Below are positions 1 through 9,001 of a stretch of 64,000 nucleotides of DNA, one piece after another; within the stretch, counting starts at the first letter, position 1, and each line of letters opens with the position of its first letter. The DNA comes from Pseudomonas sp. SG20056. Its GTDB lineage: Bacteria > Pseudomonadota > Gammaproteobacteria > Pseudomonadales > Pseudomonadaceae. Where the stretch lies: the NCBI RefSeq assembly GCF_031764535.1, contig NZ_CP134499.1:1798001-1862000 (forward strand), read 5' to 3'. The position numbers and the translations under genes were made by a program. The notes under the pieces are model-generated. The model was not told the origin of the DNA. It was given only the letters and a program-made list of their open reading frames with translations, and searched no databases.

Positions 1-51
1 TCGCTGCGTGAACTGCACATTCGCCTGCGCGAGCAGCCGAAAGCGGAATAA
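1..51 (+). CDS. aspS: Aspartyl-tRNA synthetase, C-terminal end (partial)
   Basis: The first 51 bases read as the last 16 codons of a protein (start SLRELHIRLR, end QPKAE) followed by TAA. This tail matches the usual C-terminus of bacterial/Pseudomonas AspRS. The gene runs off the left edge. aspS directly upstream of yebC-ruvCAB is the standard Pseudomonas order, which supports the call. A strong terminator follows the stop. Confidence 0.8.
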   Translation, partial: SLRELHIRLREQPKAE

Positions 52-59
52 AGCGTCAC

Positions 60-89
60 AAGAAGCCTGGTTTACCAGGCTTCTTCTTT
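60..89 (+). terminator. Rho-independent terminator of aspS
   Basis: An 11-bp perfect stem (AAGAAGCCTGG / CCAGGCTTCTT, 60-70 and 75-85) with loop TTTA is followed by CTTTA. It lies 9 bases after the aspS stop and separates aspS from yebC. Confidence 0.85.
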
Positions 90-91
90 AT

Positions 92-123
92 AGCGGCCTG
101 AGAGACTCGAACTCTCATGCCTC
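92..123 (-). pseudogene. tRNA 3'-end-like fragment (T arm plus acceptor strand)
   Basis: On the minus strand, 116-100 reads GAGAG-TTCGAGT-CTCTC, a perfect 5-bp T stem with a canonical 7-base T loop. A 7-base acceptor-like strand (AGGCCGC) follows. There is no CCA and no 5' half: the bases that would hold the anticodon arm are the yebC leader. The T arm closely resembles that of bacterial tRNA-Leu. It looks like a leftover tRNA 3' end, as can remain after loss of an integrated element, or a chance stem-loop. Confidence 0.4.
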
Positions 124-154
124 GAAATTGAATGTGAAACAACCGGAGTGAGTT

Positions 155-904
155 ATGGCTGGTCATTCCAAGTGGGCCAACATCAAGCATCGCAAAGGGC
201 GTCAGGACGCCAAGCGCGGCAAGATCTTTACCAAGCTGATTCGTGAGCTTACGGTCGCTTCCAAACATGGCGGTCCGATCCCGGCGGACAACCCGCGTCT
301 GCGCCTGGCGGTGGACAAGGCGCTGACCAACAACATGTCGCGCGATGTAATCGACCGCGCCATTGCCCGCGGTGCTGGTAATAACGAAGCCGACAACGTT
401 GCCGAGCTGAGCTACGAAGGCTACGCGCCGGGCGGTGTGGCAATCATCGTTGAGGCCATGACCGACAACCGCAATCGCACGGCCGCTGAAGTGCGGCATG
501 CGTTCAGCAAGTGCGGCGGCAACCTGGGTACTGACGGTTCGGTGGCCTATATGTTCGACCGCAAAGGGCAGATCAGCTTTGCTGCAGGTGTGAGCGAAGA
601 TGCCTTGATGGAAGCTGCGCTGGAGGCCGGTGCCGATGACGTGGAAATGGCCGAGGACGGCTCGGCGCTGGTGTCCACCAGCTTTGCTGATTTCCATGGG
701 GTCAACGAGGCGCTCAGTGCGGCTGGTTTCAAGGCTGCTGAGGCGGAAATCGCCATGATCCCGTCGATCAGTGCACCGATTACCGACCTGGAAACTGCGC
801 AGAAAGTCATCAAGCTGATCGACATGCTCGAAGACCTTGATGATGTGCAGGAGGTTTATCACAACGCTGAGATTCCTGACGAGCTCATGGAGCAGCTTGG
901 CTGA
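155..904 (+). CDS. yebC: YebC/TACO1-family protein (PmpR orthologue)
   Basis: This 249-residue protein has the full YebC length and begins with the family signature [15 protein letters not shown]. It has the usual three-domain layout with an acidic C-terminal region. In P. aeruginosa the orthologue at the same locus is PmpR, described as a repressor of the pqsR quorum-sensing gene; other YebC/TACO1 proteins act on ribosomes during translation. Which role applies here cannot be read from the sequence. The ATG has a good ribosome-binding site (GGAGTGAG). It sits between aspS and ruvC with its own downstream terminator. Confidence 0.93.
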   Translation: MAGHSKWANIKHRKGRQDAKRGKIFTKLIRELTVASKHGGPIPADNPRLRLAVDKALTNNMSRDVIDRAIARGAGNNEADNVAELSYEGYAPGGVAIIVEAMTDNRNRTAAEVRHAFSKCGGNLGTDGSVAYMFDRKGQISFAAGVSEDALMEAALEAGADDVEMAEDGSALVSTSFADFHGVNEALSAAGFKAAEAEIAMIPSISAPITDLETAQKVIKLIDMLEDLDDVQEVYHNAEIPDELMEQLG

Positions 905-923
905 TTGTTTGCGGGCAGAGCAG

Positions 924-968
924 AGCCGGAGGTATTCAGGTCATTGGCCTGAGCGCTCCGGCTTTTTT
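924..968 (+). terminator. Rho-independent terminator of yebC
   Basis: Outer stem AGCCGGAG (924-931) pairs with CTCCGGCT (956-963), and an inner TCAGG/CCTGA stem lies inside it. A T run follows. It ends yebC transcription upstream of the ruvC promoter. Confidence 0.85.
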
Positions 969-1089
969 ATGGCTGGCTTGCCAAGTTGCTGAGTCTTAGA
1001 TCGCCTTGATCCGACATGAATGATGTGCGGTCACTTTTTATAGTCTGTACCTGGATGACGTGGGTGCAGGCGAGCTCTATACTCGCGAG

Positions 1090-1105
1090 CTGGATAAATA
1101 GACAG
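1090..1105 (+). promoter_or_regulatory. LexA (SOS) box in the ruvC promoter
   Basis: CTGGATAAATAGACAG has the CTG-N10-CAG layout and an AT-rich centre, two changes from the gammaproteobacterial consensus CTGTATAAATATACAG. A possible -10 element TATACT lies at 1078-1083, so the box would cover the transcription start, a typical repressing position. It sits 41 bases before the ruvC ATG. The SOS control is inferred from the motif only. Confidence 0.7.
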
Positions 1106-1146
1106 TGTGCCGGCTAAGTGGCTGGTGCCTTGAGTGGGCGGAAGGC

Positions 1147-1671
1147 ATGACCTTGATCCTTGGCATCGACCCGGGCTCGCGTATCACCGGTTACGGCGTG
1201 GTGCGTGATACCGGGCGCAACTGCGAATATGTTGCCTCTGGCTGTATTCGTACGGGCAACGGTTCGATGCCGGAGCGTTTGCAAGTGGTGTTTCGCGGCG
1301 TGCGCGAGGTGATTGAAACCTACGGGCCGGTGACCATGGGCATCGAGCAGGTGTTTATGGCGCGCAACCCGGATTCCGCGCTTAAGCTTGGTCAGGCGCG
1401 CGGCGTGGCCATCGTCGCGGGTATCGAAGCGGGGCTGGATATTGCCGAATACACCGCCACCCAGGTCAAGCAGGCGATTGCCGGCACCGGCGGGGCGGAT
1501 AAGGAGCAGGTGCAGCTGATGGTCATGCACTTGCTCAAACTGGTGCAGAAGCCGCAGATCGATGCCTCCGATGCCCTGGCGATTGCCCTGTGTCATGCCC
1601 ACCATCGGCAGAGTCTGATTCCCCATGGTCTGGTCGGTGCCAAGCGGCGCGCCGGTCGCCTTCGTTTGTAA
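1147..1671 (+). CDS. ruvC: Holliday junction resolvase RuvC
   Basis: RuvC cuts Holliday junctions during homologous recombination, working with the RuvAB branch-migration motor. The 174-residue product has the RNase H-like active site: Asp8 in ILGIDPGS, the Glu in [11 protein letters not shown] and the paired Asp in [14 protein letters not shown]. The ATG at 1147 is chosen over the upstream start at 1105 because it gives the family N-terminus [10 protein letters not shown] and lies behind GCGGAAGG. It is the first gene of ruvC-ruvA-ruvB and has a LexA box upstream. Confidence 0.97.
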   Translation: MTLILGIDPGSRITGYGVVRDTGRNCEYVASGCIRTGNGSMPERLQVVFRGVREVIETYGPVTMGIEQVFMARNPDSALKLGQARGVAIVAGIEAGLDIAEYTATQVKQAIAGTGGADKEQVQLMVMHLLKLVQKPQIDASDALAIALCHAHHRQSLIPHGLVGAKRRAGRLRL

Positions 1672-1694
1672 CGTGATTTTTAAGGAAAGCAGCG

Positions 1695-2300
1695 GTGATC
1701 GGACGTTTACGTGGCACCCTGGCGGAAAAGCAGCCGCCCCATGTGATTGTGGACATAAATGGTTTGGGTTACGAGCTGGAAGTGCCCATGACCACCCTGT
1801 ACCGTTTGCCCGCAGTGGGTGAGCCGTTGACCCTGCACACCCATCTGGTGGTGCGCGAGGATGCACACCTGCTCTATGGCTTTTTTGAAAAGCGCGAGCG
1901 CGAGCTGTTTCGCGAGTTGATCCGCCTTAACGGCGTTGGCCCGAAGCTGGCGTTGGCCTTGATGTCCGGGCTGGAGGTCGATGAATTGGTGCGTTGTGTG
2001 CAGGCGCAAGATACCTCGGTGCTGGTGAAAATCCCGGGGGTCGGCAAGAAAACCGCCGAGCGCCTGCTGGTTGAGCTGAAGGATCGCTTCAAAGCCTGGG
2101 AAACCGTGCCAGGCATGTCGACTCTGGTGGTGGAACCTCGCGGTGCTAGCGCAGTCACAAGCGCGGAGAATGATGCTGTCAGTGCACTTATTTCGCTCGG
2201 CTACAAACCCCAGGAAGCCAGTCGCGCCGTCTCAGCTATTAAGGAAGACGGTTTGAGCAGTGAAGATATGATTCGTCGAGCCCTGAAGGGAATGGTCTAA
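1695..2300 (+). CDS. ruvA: Holliday junction DNA helicase subunit RuvA
   Basis: RuvA binds the four-way junction as a tetramer and loads the RuvB motor. The 201-residue protein begins MIGRLRGTL, has the N-terminal OB-fold region, two helix-hairpin-helix motifs ([14 protein letters not shown] and [16 protein letters not shown], about residues 76-123) and a C-terminal domain that contacts RuvB (about 150-201). The start is GTG behind AAGGAAAG. It lies 23 bases after ruvC and directly abuts ruvB, so the three genes are probably co-transcribed. Confidence 0.97.
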   Translation: MIGRLRGTLAEKQPPHVIVDINGLGYELEVPMTTLYRLPAVGEPLTLHTHLVVREDAHLLYGFFEKRERELFRELIRLNGVGPKLALALMSGLEVDELVRCVQAQDTSVLVKIPGVGKKTAERLLVELKDRFKAWETVPGMSTLVVEPRGASAVTSAENDAVSALISLGYKPQEASRAVSAIKEDGLSSEDMIRRALKGMV

Positions 2301-3353
2301 GTGCTAGAAGCTGATCGCCTGATTACTGCCACCAGTCGTGACCGCGACGAGCAGGTTGACCGTGCCATTCGCCCGCTGAAACTGGCCGAATACATCGGTC
2401 AACCGAGCGTGCGCGAGCAGATGGAGCTGTTTATCCAGGCCGCCCGTGGCCGCAGCGAAGCGCTCGATCACACCCTGATCTTTGGGCCGCCCGGCCTGGG
2501 CAAGACCACCCTGGCCAATATCATCGCCCAGGAAATGAACGTTTCGATCAAGAGCACCTCGGGTCCCGTGCTGGAGCGGCCGGGTGATCTGGCGGCGCTG
2601 CTGACCAATCTTGAACCGGGCGATGTGCTGTTTATCGATGAGATTCATCGCCTGTCACCGATTGTCGAGGAAGTGCTGTATCCGGCGATGGAGGATTTCC
2701 AGCTCGACATCATGATCGGTGAAGGTCCTGCCGCACGTTCGATCAAGCTCGATCTACCGCCGTTTACCCTGGTCGGTGCGACCACGCGGGCAGGCATGCT
2801 GACCAATCCACTGCGTGACCGTTTTGGTATTGTCCAGCGCCTGGAGTTCTACAACACCGAAGACCTGGCGACCATCGTCATGCGCTCGGCAGGGATTCTT
2901 GGCTTGTCGATCGAGCCCCATGGCGCCTTCGAGATTGCCCGTCGCGCGCGCGGTACGCCGCGGATTGCCAATCGCCTGCTGCGCCGCGTGCGTGATTTTG
3001 CCGAAGTGCGCGGGCAGGGCGACATTACCCGGCCGATTGCCGACCTGGCGTTGAATCTGCTGGATGTTGATGAGCGTGGCTTCGATCACCAGGACCGACG
3101 TCTACTGCTGACCATGATCGAGAAATTCGATGGTGGTCCGGTGGGTATCGATAATCTGGCTGCTGCCATCAGTGAAGAGCGCCACACCATCGAAGACGTG
3201 CTCGAACCCTATCTGATTCAGCAGGGCTATATCATGCGCACCCCACGCGGCCGAGTCGTCACCCGGCATGCCTATTTGCACTTTGGCCTGAATGTGCCCA
3301 AACGCATGGGCGAACTGCCCACGGCGGACTTGTTTGGGCGTGATGATGACTAA
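2301..3353 (+). CDS. ruvB: Holliday junction branch-migration ATPase RuvB
   Basis: RuvB is the hexameric AAA+ motor that drives branch migration. The 350-residue protein shows Walker [12 protein letters not shown], Walker [12 protein letters not shown], the sensor region [18 protein letters not shown], and a C-terminal winged-helix domain ending near [14 protein letters not shown]. Translation starts at a GTG immediately after the ruvA stop, with no gap, which suggests translational coupling. The length is normal for the family. Confidence 0.97.
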   Translation: MLEADRLITATSRDRDEQVDRAIRPLKLAEYIGQPSVREQMELFIQAARGRSEALDHTLIFGPPGLGKTTLANIIAQEMNVSIKSTSGPVLERPGDLAALLTNLEPGDVLFIDEIHRLSPIVEEVLYPAMEDFQLDIMIGEGPAARSIKLDLPPFTLVGATTRAGMLTNPLRDRFGIVQRLEFYNTEDLATIVMRSAGILGLSIEPHGAFEIARRARGTPRIANRLLRRVRDFAEVRGQGDITRPIADLALNLLDVDERGFDHQDRRLLLTMIEKFDGGPVGIDNLAAAISEERHTIEDVLEPYLIQQGYIMRTPRGRVVTRHAYLHFGLNVPKRMGELPTADLFGRDDD

Positions 3354-3405
3354 GAAAAAATACTTGTCGAAGACGATTGGCAAGATCGGGAGCTGGCACT
3401 AGAGT

Positions 3406-3858
3406 ATGCGCGCGCAAAACGGAGTTACGCCGTTCACCCATCGTTGTCGGGTTTATTTCGAAGACACCGATGCAGGCGGCATCGTCTACTACGTCAATTA
3501 CCTCAAATTTATGGAACGGGCTCGTACCGAGCGCCTACGTGATCTGGGCTTTCTCCAGTCGACGTTGGCCGAGGAGGGCCTGTTGTTCGTTGTGCATTCG
3601 GCTGAAGCGCGCTACCACGCGCCAGCCAAGCTCGACGACGAGTTGCTGGTAAGCGCTGAAGTCATTGAATTAAACCGTGCCAGCCTGCGTTTTCGTCAAC
3701 AGGTCCGGCGGGTAACGGATGATGTGCTGCTGTGTGAAGGGCAGTTTATGGTGGCCTGTGTGCGCGCCGACAATTTGAAACCCCGGGCCATTCCCCAAAC
3801 TCTGCACACGGCCTTTGCCGGGCAGGGCGGCGCGGGTACATCTAGAGCAGGAGAGTAA
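3406..3858 (+). CDS. ybgC: Tol-Pal system acyl-CoA thioesterase YbgC
   Basis: A 150-residue hotdog-fold thioesterase with the 4-hydroxybenzoyl-CoA thioesterase signature [19 protein letters not shown] (about residues 17-35), whose second Asp is the expected catalytic residue. YbgC is a cytosolic acyl-CoA thioesterase encoded at the head of tol-pal operons and linked to phospholipid metabolism. It is followed two bases later by tolQ, so it is very likely in the same operon. The ribosome-binding site is weak (GGGAG about 15 bases upstream), so the start is less certain than the frame. Confidence 0.93.
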   Translation: MRAQNGVTPFTHRCRVYFEDTDAGGIVYYVNYLKFMERARTERLRDLGFLQSTLAEEGLLFVVHSAEARYHAPAKLDDELLVSAEVIELNRASLRFRQQVRRVTDDVLLCEGQFMVACVRADNLKPRAIPQTLHTAFAGQGGAGTSRAGE

Positions 3859-3860
3859 GC

Positions 3861-4556
3861 GTGGAAGCCAACGCCGTTGACCACATGTCGATGTGGAGTC
3901 TGATCAGCAACGCCAGTCTGGTGGTGCAACTGGTAATGCTGACGTTGGTGGCCGCTTCGGTCACTTCGTGGGTCATGATTTTTCAGCGCACCGCATTGCT
4001 GCGTGCGGCCAAGCGTGCTCTGGATAATTTCGAGGAGCGCTTCTGGTCGGGCATTGATCTGTCCAAGCTGTACCGCCAGGCGGGCAGCAACCCAGACCCG
4101 GATTCTGGTCTGGAGCAGATCTTCCGCGCTGGTTTCAAAGAATTCTCGCGTCTGCGTCAGCAGGCCGGTGTGGATCCGGATGCGGTGATGGACGCCGTGG
4201 CGCGTGCCATGCGTGTGGCCATCTCGCGTGAAGAAGAGAAGCTTGAGCAGAGCCTGCCGTTCCTTGCCACCGTTGGCTCGACCAGTCCGTATATCGGTCT
4301 GTTCGGTACCGTGTGGGGCATCATGAACTCCTTCCGTGGCCTGGCTCAGGTGCAGCAAGCAACCCTGGCCACTGTGGCGCCGGGTATTGCCGAGGCGCTG
4401 ATCGCCACTGCCATCGGTCTGTTCGCCGCGATTCCTGCGGTTATCGCCTACAACCGTTTTGCTGCCCGTGGCGAAATGCTGATCGGTCGTTACTACACCT
4501 TCGCCGATGAGTTCCAGGCGATTCTGCACCGCAAAGTCCACACCAGCGACGACTAA
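3861..4556 (+). CDS. tolQ: Tol-Pal proton channel subunit TolQ
   Basis: TolQ with TolR forms the inner-membrane stator that uses the proton motive force to energise TolA during outer-membrane constriction. The 231-residue protein has one N-terminal membrane helix (about 14-36) and two further helices in the MotA/TolQ/ExbB domain (about 135-200), including GSTSPYIGLFGTVWGIM. It starts at GTG behind GCAGGAGAG, two bases after ybgC. Confidence 0.96.
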   Translation: MEANAVDHMSMWSLISNASLVVQLVMLTLVAASVTSWVMIFQRTALLRAAKRALDNFEERFWSGIDLSKLYRQAGSNPDPDSGLEQIFRAGFKEFSRLRQQAGVDPDAVMDAVARAMRVAISREEEKLEQSLPFLATVGSTSPYIGLFGTVWGIMNSFRGLAQVQQATLATVAPGIAEALIATAIGLFAAIPAVIAYNRFAARGEMLIGRYYTFADEFQAILHRKVHTSDD

Positions 4557-4589
4557 GCCTTAGGCACTCTTTACGAAAGGTTTTAAGCC

Positions 4590-5042
4590 ATGGCCAGAAT
4601 TCGCAACAGACGCAAGCCCGTCGCCGAGATGAACGTGGTGCCTTACATCGATGTGATGTTGGTACTGCTGGTGATCTTTATGGTGACCGCGCCGATGCTC
4701 AATCAAGGGGTCAAGGTCGATCTGCCGCAAGTCAGCAGTGAGGTCTTGCCGCAGGACAATAACGCTCAGGTGTTGACTATTTCCATCAAGGCCGACAAGA
4801 CCTATTTCTGGAATATGGGCACCGAGGTTGATGTCGATACCGTGCAGGACCAAGCGCTGACCCTGGAAGAAATGACCCGTGCGGTGACTGCGATCATCAG
4901 CCAGAGCCGCGCAACCGGTAAGCAGGTGCAGGTGTTTGTGCGCGGCGACAAGACTGTTGATTACGGCACCATCATGGCGGCCATGGGTGGCTTGCAGCAG
5001 GCTGACGTGGGTAACGTCGGGCTGATTACCGAGGCCCCCTGA
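4590..5042 (+). CDS. tolR: Tol-Pal proton channel subunit TolR
   Basis: A 150-residue ExbD/TolR protein with a short cytosolic start, one membrane helix with the conserved proton-pathway Asp (VVPYIDVMLVLLVIFMV) and a periplasmic domain. It works with TolQ. The stop overlaps the tolA start by one base (TGATG), a sign of translational coupling. Start ATG at 4590. Confidence 0.96.
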   Translation: MARIRNRRKPVAEMNVVPYIDVMLVLLVIFMVTAPMLNQGVKVDLPQVSSEVLPQDNNAQVLTISIKADKTYFWNMGTEVDVDTVQDQALTLEEMTRAVTAIISQSRATGKQVQVFVRGDKTVDYGTIMAAMGGLQQADVGNVGLITEAP

Positions 5043-5992
5043 TGCACGACCAGCGCGAGCGTTCGCCCTCGGAAAGTCTGTTCTGGCCGGTCGTATGGGC
5101 TGTGGGGCTGCACGTCATCATGTTTGCCATGTTGTTCGTCAGCTTTGCCTTTGCCCCGGACCTGCCGCCGGCCAAACCGGTGGTGCAGGCGACCCTGTAC
5201 AAGCTGCAGTCGCAGAGTCAGGCCACTACTCAGACCAATCAGAAGATCGCGGGCGAAACCAAGAAGACCACTGCCCCGGTGTATGAAACCGAACAGCTTG
5301 AGCAGAAAAAAGCTGAGCAGGAAAAAGTAGCGGCCAAGGCAGCGGAACAAAAGAAAGCGCAAGAGGCTCAGAAAGCAGAAGCCGCGAAAAAGGCTGACGC
5401 CGATAAAAAGGCCGCCGAGCAGAAGAAGCTCGCCGATGTCGCCAAGAAGAAAGCGGCGGATGAGGCAGCTAAGAAAAAAGCTGCCGAAGATGCCAAGAAA
5501 AAAGCTGCTGAAGAGGCGAAGAAGAAAGCTGCTGCAGAGGCTGCAAAGAAGAAAAAGGCTGATGACGCCAAGAAGAAAGCGGCAGAAGCGGCCCAACGTA
5601 AAGCGGTAGAAGACAAAAAAGCTGCCGCACTGGCCGAGTTGCTGTCTGAAGATGTCGGTCGCCAGCAGGCAATTGCCGATACCGTTGGCGATGAAGTTGC
5701 CGGCAGTCTGGATGATCTGATTGTTATGCTGGTCAGCCAGCAATGGCGCCGCCCGCCATCGGCGCGTAATGGCATGAGCGTAGAAGTACTGATCGAAATG
5801 CTGCCCGATGGCACCATTACCAATGCCAGCGTGACGCGTTCCAGTGGTGACTCGCCATTTGATAACTCGGCCGTGCAAGCGGTACGCAACGTCGGTCGCA
5901 TTGCCGAAATGCAGCAGCTGGACCGCGCCACTTTTGATCGCCTTTACCGGCAGCGTCGCGCTGTCTTCAAACCGGAGGATTTAGGTCTGTGA
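5042..5992 (+). CDS. tolA: Tol-Pal periplasm-spanning protein TolA
   Basis: TolA links the TolQR motor to TolB and Pal across the periplasm. The 316-residue protein has an N-terminal membrane anchor (about 14-37), a long Lys/Ala/Glu-rich helical region (about 80-200, many KKAAEE-like units) and a compact C-terminal domain (about 205-316). The Lys/Ala stretch is low-complexity DNA and is open in several other frames, which are not real genes. It overlaps tolR by one base and tolB by four (GTGA). Confidence 0.95.
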   Translation: MHDQRERSPSESLFWPVVWAVGLHVIMFAMLFVSFAFAPDLPPAKPVVQATLYKLQSQSQATTQTNQKIAGETKKTTAPVYETEQLEQKKAEQEKVAAKAAEQKKAQEAQKAEAAKKADADKKAAEQKKLADVAKKKAADEAAKKKAAEDAKKKAAEEAKKKAAAEAAKKKKADDAKKKAAEAAQRKAVEDKKAAALAELLSEDVGRQQAIADTVGDEVAGSLDDLIVMLVSQQWRRPPSARNGMSVEVLIEMLPDGTITNASVTRSSGDSPFDNSAVQAVRNVGRIAEMQQLDRATFDRLYRQRRAVFKPEDLGL

Positions 5993-7287
5993 ATACCCTG
6001 ATGCGTATTGTTCTGCTCGGTCTGACCATGCTGGTCGGCACCGTTCAGGCCGCTGATCCACTGGTGATCAGCAGTGGCACCGACCGTGCCACGCCCATCG
6101 CTGTGGTGCCTTTTGGCTGGCAAGGCGGCACCGTGTTGCCTGAGGATATGGCTGAAATCATCGGCAATGACCTGCGTAACTCCGGTGTATTCGAGCCTAT
6201 CCCTCGGCAGAACATGATCAGCCTGCCGACTCAGGCCACTGAAGTGATCTACCGCGATTGGCAAGCTCTGGGCGCACAGTATGTTCTGGTCGGCAACATT
6301 GTGCCGAACGCCGGTCGTCTGCAGATCCAGTTCGCCTTATTCAACGTTACTACTCAGCAGCAGGTCATGACCGGCAGCGTGGGTGGCGGTGTCGACCAGT
6401 TGCGTGACATGGCGCACCATATCGCCGATCAGTCCTTCGAGAAGCTCACTGGTGTCAAAGGCGCGTTCTCGACGCGCATGTTGTATGTGACTGCCGAGCG
6501 TTTTGCGGTCAACAACACTCGCTACACCCTGCAGCGCTCCGACTATGACGGCGCACGTGCAGTAACTCTGCTTCAGTCGCGTGAGCCGATCCTCTCGCCA
6601 TCGTTCGCTCCGGATGGTCGTCGTATCGCTTACGTCTCGTTCGAGCAGAAGCGTCCGCGTATTTTCGTGCAGCACATCGATACCGGTCGCCGCGAGCAGA
6701 TCACCAATTTTGAAGGCCTGAATGGCGCGCCAGCCTGGTCGCCGGACGGTAACCGCTTGGCGTTTGTGCTGTCGCGTGACGGCAACCCGGAAATCTACGT
6801 GATGGACATGGGCACTCGCCAGCTGCGCCGTGTGACCAATCAGCCATCGATTGATACCGAACCATTCTGGGGTAAGGACGGTCAGACCCTTTACTTCACC
6901 TCGGATCGTTCCGGTAAGCCGCAGATTTATAAAACCAACATCAATGGTGGTTCGGCAGAGCGTGTGACCTTTATCGGTAACTACAACGCCAACCCGAAAC
7001 TTTCCGCTGATGAAAAGACCCTGGTCATGATCCACCGCCAGGATGGTTACACCGTGTTCAAAGTGGCGGCGCAAGACCTGCAGCGCGGCAATTTGCGGAT
7101 ACTTTCAGACACCAGTCTGGATGAGTCGCCTACTGTTGCGCCTAACGGCACCATGGTAATCTACGCCACCCGCCAGCAGGGTCGGGGAGTCTTGGTATTA
7201 GCGTCCACCAATGGACGCGTGAGGCTCCCTCTTCCTACCGCTCAAGGCGAAGTTCGAGAGCCTTCTTGGTCCCCTTACCTGAACTGA
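5989..7287 (+). CDS. tolB: Tol-Pal system beta-propeller protein TolB
   Basis: TolB is a periplasmic protein that binds Pal and TolA. The 432-residue product has a cleavable signal peptide (about 1-21, ending VQA-AD), an N-terminal TolB domain and a C-terminal six-bladed WD-like propeller with repeated [22 protein letters not shown] and [11 protein letters not shown] units (about 200-420). The GTG start lies inside the tolA stop (GTGA), so translation is likely coupled. Confidence 0.96.
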   Translation: MNTLMRIVLLGLTMLVGTVQAADPLVISSGTDRATPIAVVPFGWQGGTVLPEDMAEIIGNDLRNSGVFEPIPRQNMISLPTQATEVIYRDWQALGAQYVLVGNIVPNAGRLQIQFALFNVTTQQQVMTGSVGGGVDQLRDMAHHIADQSFEKLTGVKGAFSTRMLYVTAERFAVNNTRYTLQRSDYDGARAVTLLQSREPILSPSFAPDGRRIAYVSFEQKRPRIFVQHIDTGRREQITNFEGLNGAPAWSPDGNRLAFVLSRDGNPEIYVMDMGTRQLRRVTNQPSIDTEPFWGKDGQTLYFTSDRSGKPQIYKTNINGGSAERVTFIGNYNANPKLSADEKTLVMIHRQDGYTVFKVAAQDLQRGNLRILSDTSLDESPTVAPNGTMVIYATRQQGRGVLVLASTNGRVRLPLPTAQGEVREPSWSPYLN

Positions 7288-7353
7288 TGCGGCGCTACAC
7301 CGTTGTTGTTTGAAATACTGCTTAACACACTGGGGTTCATTAGGAGTTACATG

Positions 7354-7851
7354 ATGGAAATGCTGAAATTTGGTAAGTTCGCCGCGCTGAGCCTGGCTCT
7401 GGCCGTTGCAGTTGGTTGCTCCTCGAAAGGCGGCGACGCTGCTGGCGAAGGCGCTACCGATCCTAACGCTGGTTACGGTGCCAACACTGGCGCTGTTGAT
7501 GGCAGCCTGAGCGAAGAAGCTGCTCTGCGCGCTATCACCACTTTCTACTTCGAATACGACAGCTCCGACCTGAAGCCAGAGGCCATGCGCGCTCTGGACG
7601 TGCACGCCAAAGACCTGCAAGGCAATGGCGCTCGCGTAGTTCTGGAAGGCCACGCTGACGAGCGCGGTACTCGTGAATACAACATGGCTCTGGGCGAGCG
7701 TCGCGCCAAGGCTGTGCAGCGTTACCTGGTACTGCAGGGCGTTTCGCCAGCTCAACTGGAACTGGTTTCCTACGGTGAAGAGCGCGCAATCGCCACTGGC
7801 AACGACGAGTCCTCCTGGGCTCAAAACCGTCGCGTCGAACTGCGTAAGTAA
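7354..7851 (+). CDS. pal: Peptidoglycan-associated lipoprotein Pal (OprL)
   Basis: Pal anchors the outer membrane to peptidoglycan. The 165-residue protein has a lipoprotein signal with cleavage before Cys in AVAVGCSS, then an OmpA-like peptidoglycan-binding domain (about 60-165) with [11 protein letters not shown] and [13 protein letters not shown]. The sequence is very close to P. aeruginosa OprL. Two ATGs lie in tandem (7351 and 7354); the second is preferred because AGGAG at 7342-7346 is then 7 bases away and the product begins MEMLKFGK as in OprL. Confidence 0.96.
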   Translation: MEMLKFGKFAALSLALAVAVGCSSKGGDAAGEGATDPNAGYGANTGAVDGSLSEEAALRAITTFYFEYDSSDLKPEAMRALDVHAKDLQGNGARVVLEGHADERGTREYNMALGERRAKAVQRYLVLQGVSPAQLELVSYGEERAIATGNDESSWAQNRRVELRK

Positions 7852-7857
7852 TTCGAT

Positions 7858-8679
7858 ATGCGTACGTGCCGCCGTGCTTTAACCGTTTTGGCGCTCAGCC
7901 TGCCGCTTGCGGCATGGGCTGAGGTTCCCGTGGTGGATAACAATGCCGGTTACGGCAGCAGTTACCCGCCTGCTGGTTACGGTACGTCCGGCACCTCCGT
8001 CGCGACAGGGGCTGCGGCCCCTGTCACGGCGCAGGGCATGCTGTTCAACCAGTTGCAGCAGATGCAGGAAGAGATCGCGCAGCTGCGCGGTACGCTGGAA
8101 GAACAACAGAATGAAATTCAGCGTCTGAAACAAGAGAGCCTGGAGCGTTATCAGGATCTTGATCGGCGTGTAAGTGGTGGTGCAGCAGGTGCTGCAATCG
8201 GCCAGAATTCTTCAGCTGCTGGCGTAATCAATGCCAGTGGTACACCTACTCCGCCAGCGGCAGGGCAGGCGCAAGCGCCAGCCAGTAATGAACCGGCCGA
8301 TCCGGCAAAGGAAAAGCTGTTTTACGAAGCTGCCTTTGACCTGATCAAGGTCAAGGACTTTGACAAGGCCAGTCAGGCTTTTGCCGCTTTCCTGCGCAAA
8401 TACCCGAACAGTCAGTACGCCGGCAACGCGCAGTATTGGCTGGGCGAGGTAAACCTGGCTAAGGGTGATTTGCAGGGCGCTGGTCAGGCCTTTGCGCGGG
8501 TCAGTCAGACTTACCCGAGCCACGCCAAAGTGCCGGATTCGCTGTTCAAACTGGCTGATGTCGAGCAGCGTCTGGGCAACAGTGACAAAGCCAAGGGCAT
8601 TTTGCAGCAAGTAATTGCGCAGTACCCGGGCAGCTCGGCAGCTCAGCTGGCGCAGCGTGATTTGCAGCGTTTGCCTTAA
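7858..8679 (+). CDS. cpoB: Cell division coordinator CpoB (YbgF)
   Basis: CpoB is a periplasmic protein that coordinates Tol-Pal constriction with peptidoglycan synthesis. The 273-residue product has a signal peptide (about 1-21, ending AWA-EV), a Gly/Tyr-rich linker, a coiled coil (about 60-105) and C-terminal TPR repeats (about 150-270, for example YWLGEVNLAKGD). It starts six bases after pal and is the last gene of the operon, followed by a terminator. Confidence 0.94.
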   Translation: MRTCRRALTVLALSLPLAAWAEVPVVDNNAGYGSSYPPAGYGTSGTSVATGAAAPVTAQGMLFNQLQQMQEEIAQLRGTLEEQQNEIQRLKQESLERYQDLDRRVSGGAAGAAIGQNSSAAGVINASGTPTPPAAGQAQAPASNEPADPAKEKLFYEAAFDLIKVKDFDKASQAFAAFLRKYPNSQYAGNAQYWLGEVNLAKGDLQGAGQAFARVSQTYPSHAKVPDSLFKLADVEQRLGNSDKAKGILQQVIAQYPGSSAAQLAQRDLQRLP

Positions 8680-8699
8680 GAACTGAATGCTTGATCAAG

Positions 8700-8726
8700 A
8701 ACCCGCGCCTGGCGCGGGTTTTTTAT
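8700..8726 (+). terminator. Terminator of the tol-pal operon
   Basis: AACCCGCGCC pairs with GGCGCGGGTT across a tiny loop, followed by TTTTTATT. It lies 20 bases after cpoB. Confidence 0.88.
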
Positions 8727-8778
8727 TGGTGAATATTCACTGAGTCCGCCGATGCATCGTCATGCGGCGCGATGAGTT

Positions 8779-8918
8779 TTATGGTCAGCCACCCTTGGTG
8801 CCCATCCTCCGGGCTGTGCTGCGCGACGTTAAAAACAGCTCCCTACCGTTTCTTATGGTCAACCATTCTTTGCACCCAGCCTTCGGGTTGTAGCCGTGTG
8901 ACGTTAAAAATTTCACCC
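8779..8918 (+). repeat. Tandem degenerate repeat, two copies with a 74-base period
   Basis: The 322-base gap between cpoB and queE holds two similar units. Each begins TTATGGTCA (8779 and 8853), has a CC(C/T)TCCGGG-like or CCTTCGGG centre and ends with GACGTTAAAAA about 47 bases later. The copies differ at many bases, so this is an old duplication. The GTTAAAAACAG.CTC part resembles the core of the stem-loops near 35.5 and 40.9 kb. Function unknown. Confidence 0.6.
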
Positions 8919-8931
8919 GGAATCTATTTCG

Positions 8932-8986
8932 TATACAATCCGCGCCCCTTTTCCCGCAACGGAGGCGGACAGCCTGTTTAGCTGTC
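8932..8986 (+). promoter_or_regulatory. queE promoter and leader hairpin
   Basis: A -10-like TATACAAT lies at 8932-8939. Downstream, a strong Shine-Dalgarno-like GGAGG (8961-8965) is separated from the queE start by a hairpin GACAGC-CTGTTTA-GCTGTC (8967-8985). No good ribosome-binding site lies closer to the start, so the hairpin may bring GGAGG near the start codon or control access. No known preQ1 riboswitch consensus was recognised. Confidence 0.4.
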
Positions 8987-9001
8987 ACGCCCGTGGCTGA
9001 T

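Noticed and set aside
4961..5878. Long minus-strand open frame opposite tolA
   Set aside because: It is a shadow of the Lys/Ala-rich low-complexity tolA sequence, Leu/Phe-rich without family features, and no ribosome-binding site.
8932..8986. Known preQ1 riboswitch before queE
   Set aside because: The hairpin lacks the recognisable preQ1-I or preQ1-II features; only a simple stem-loop is visible.
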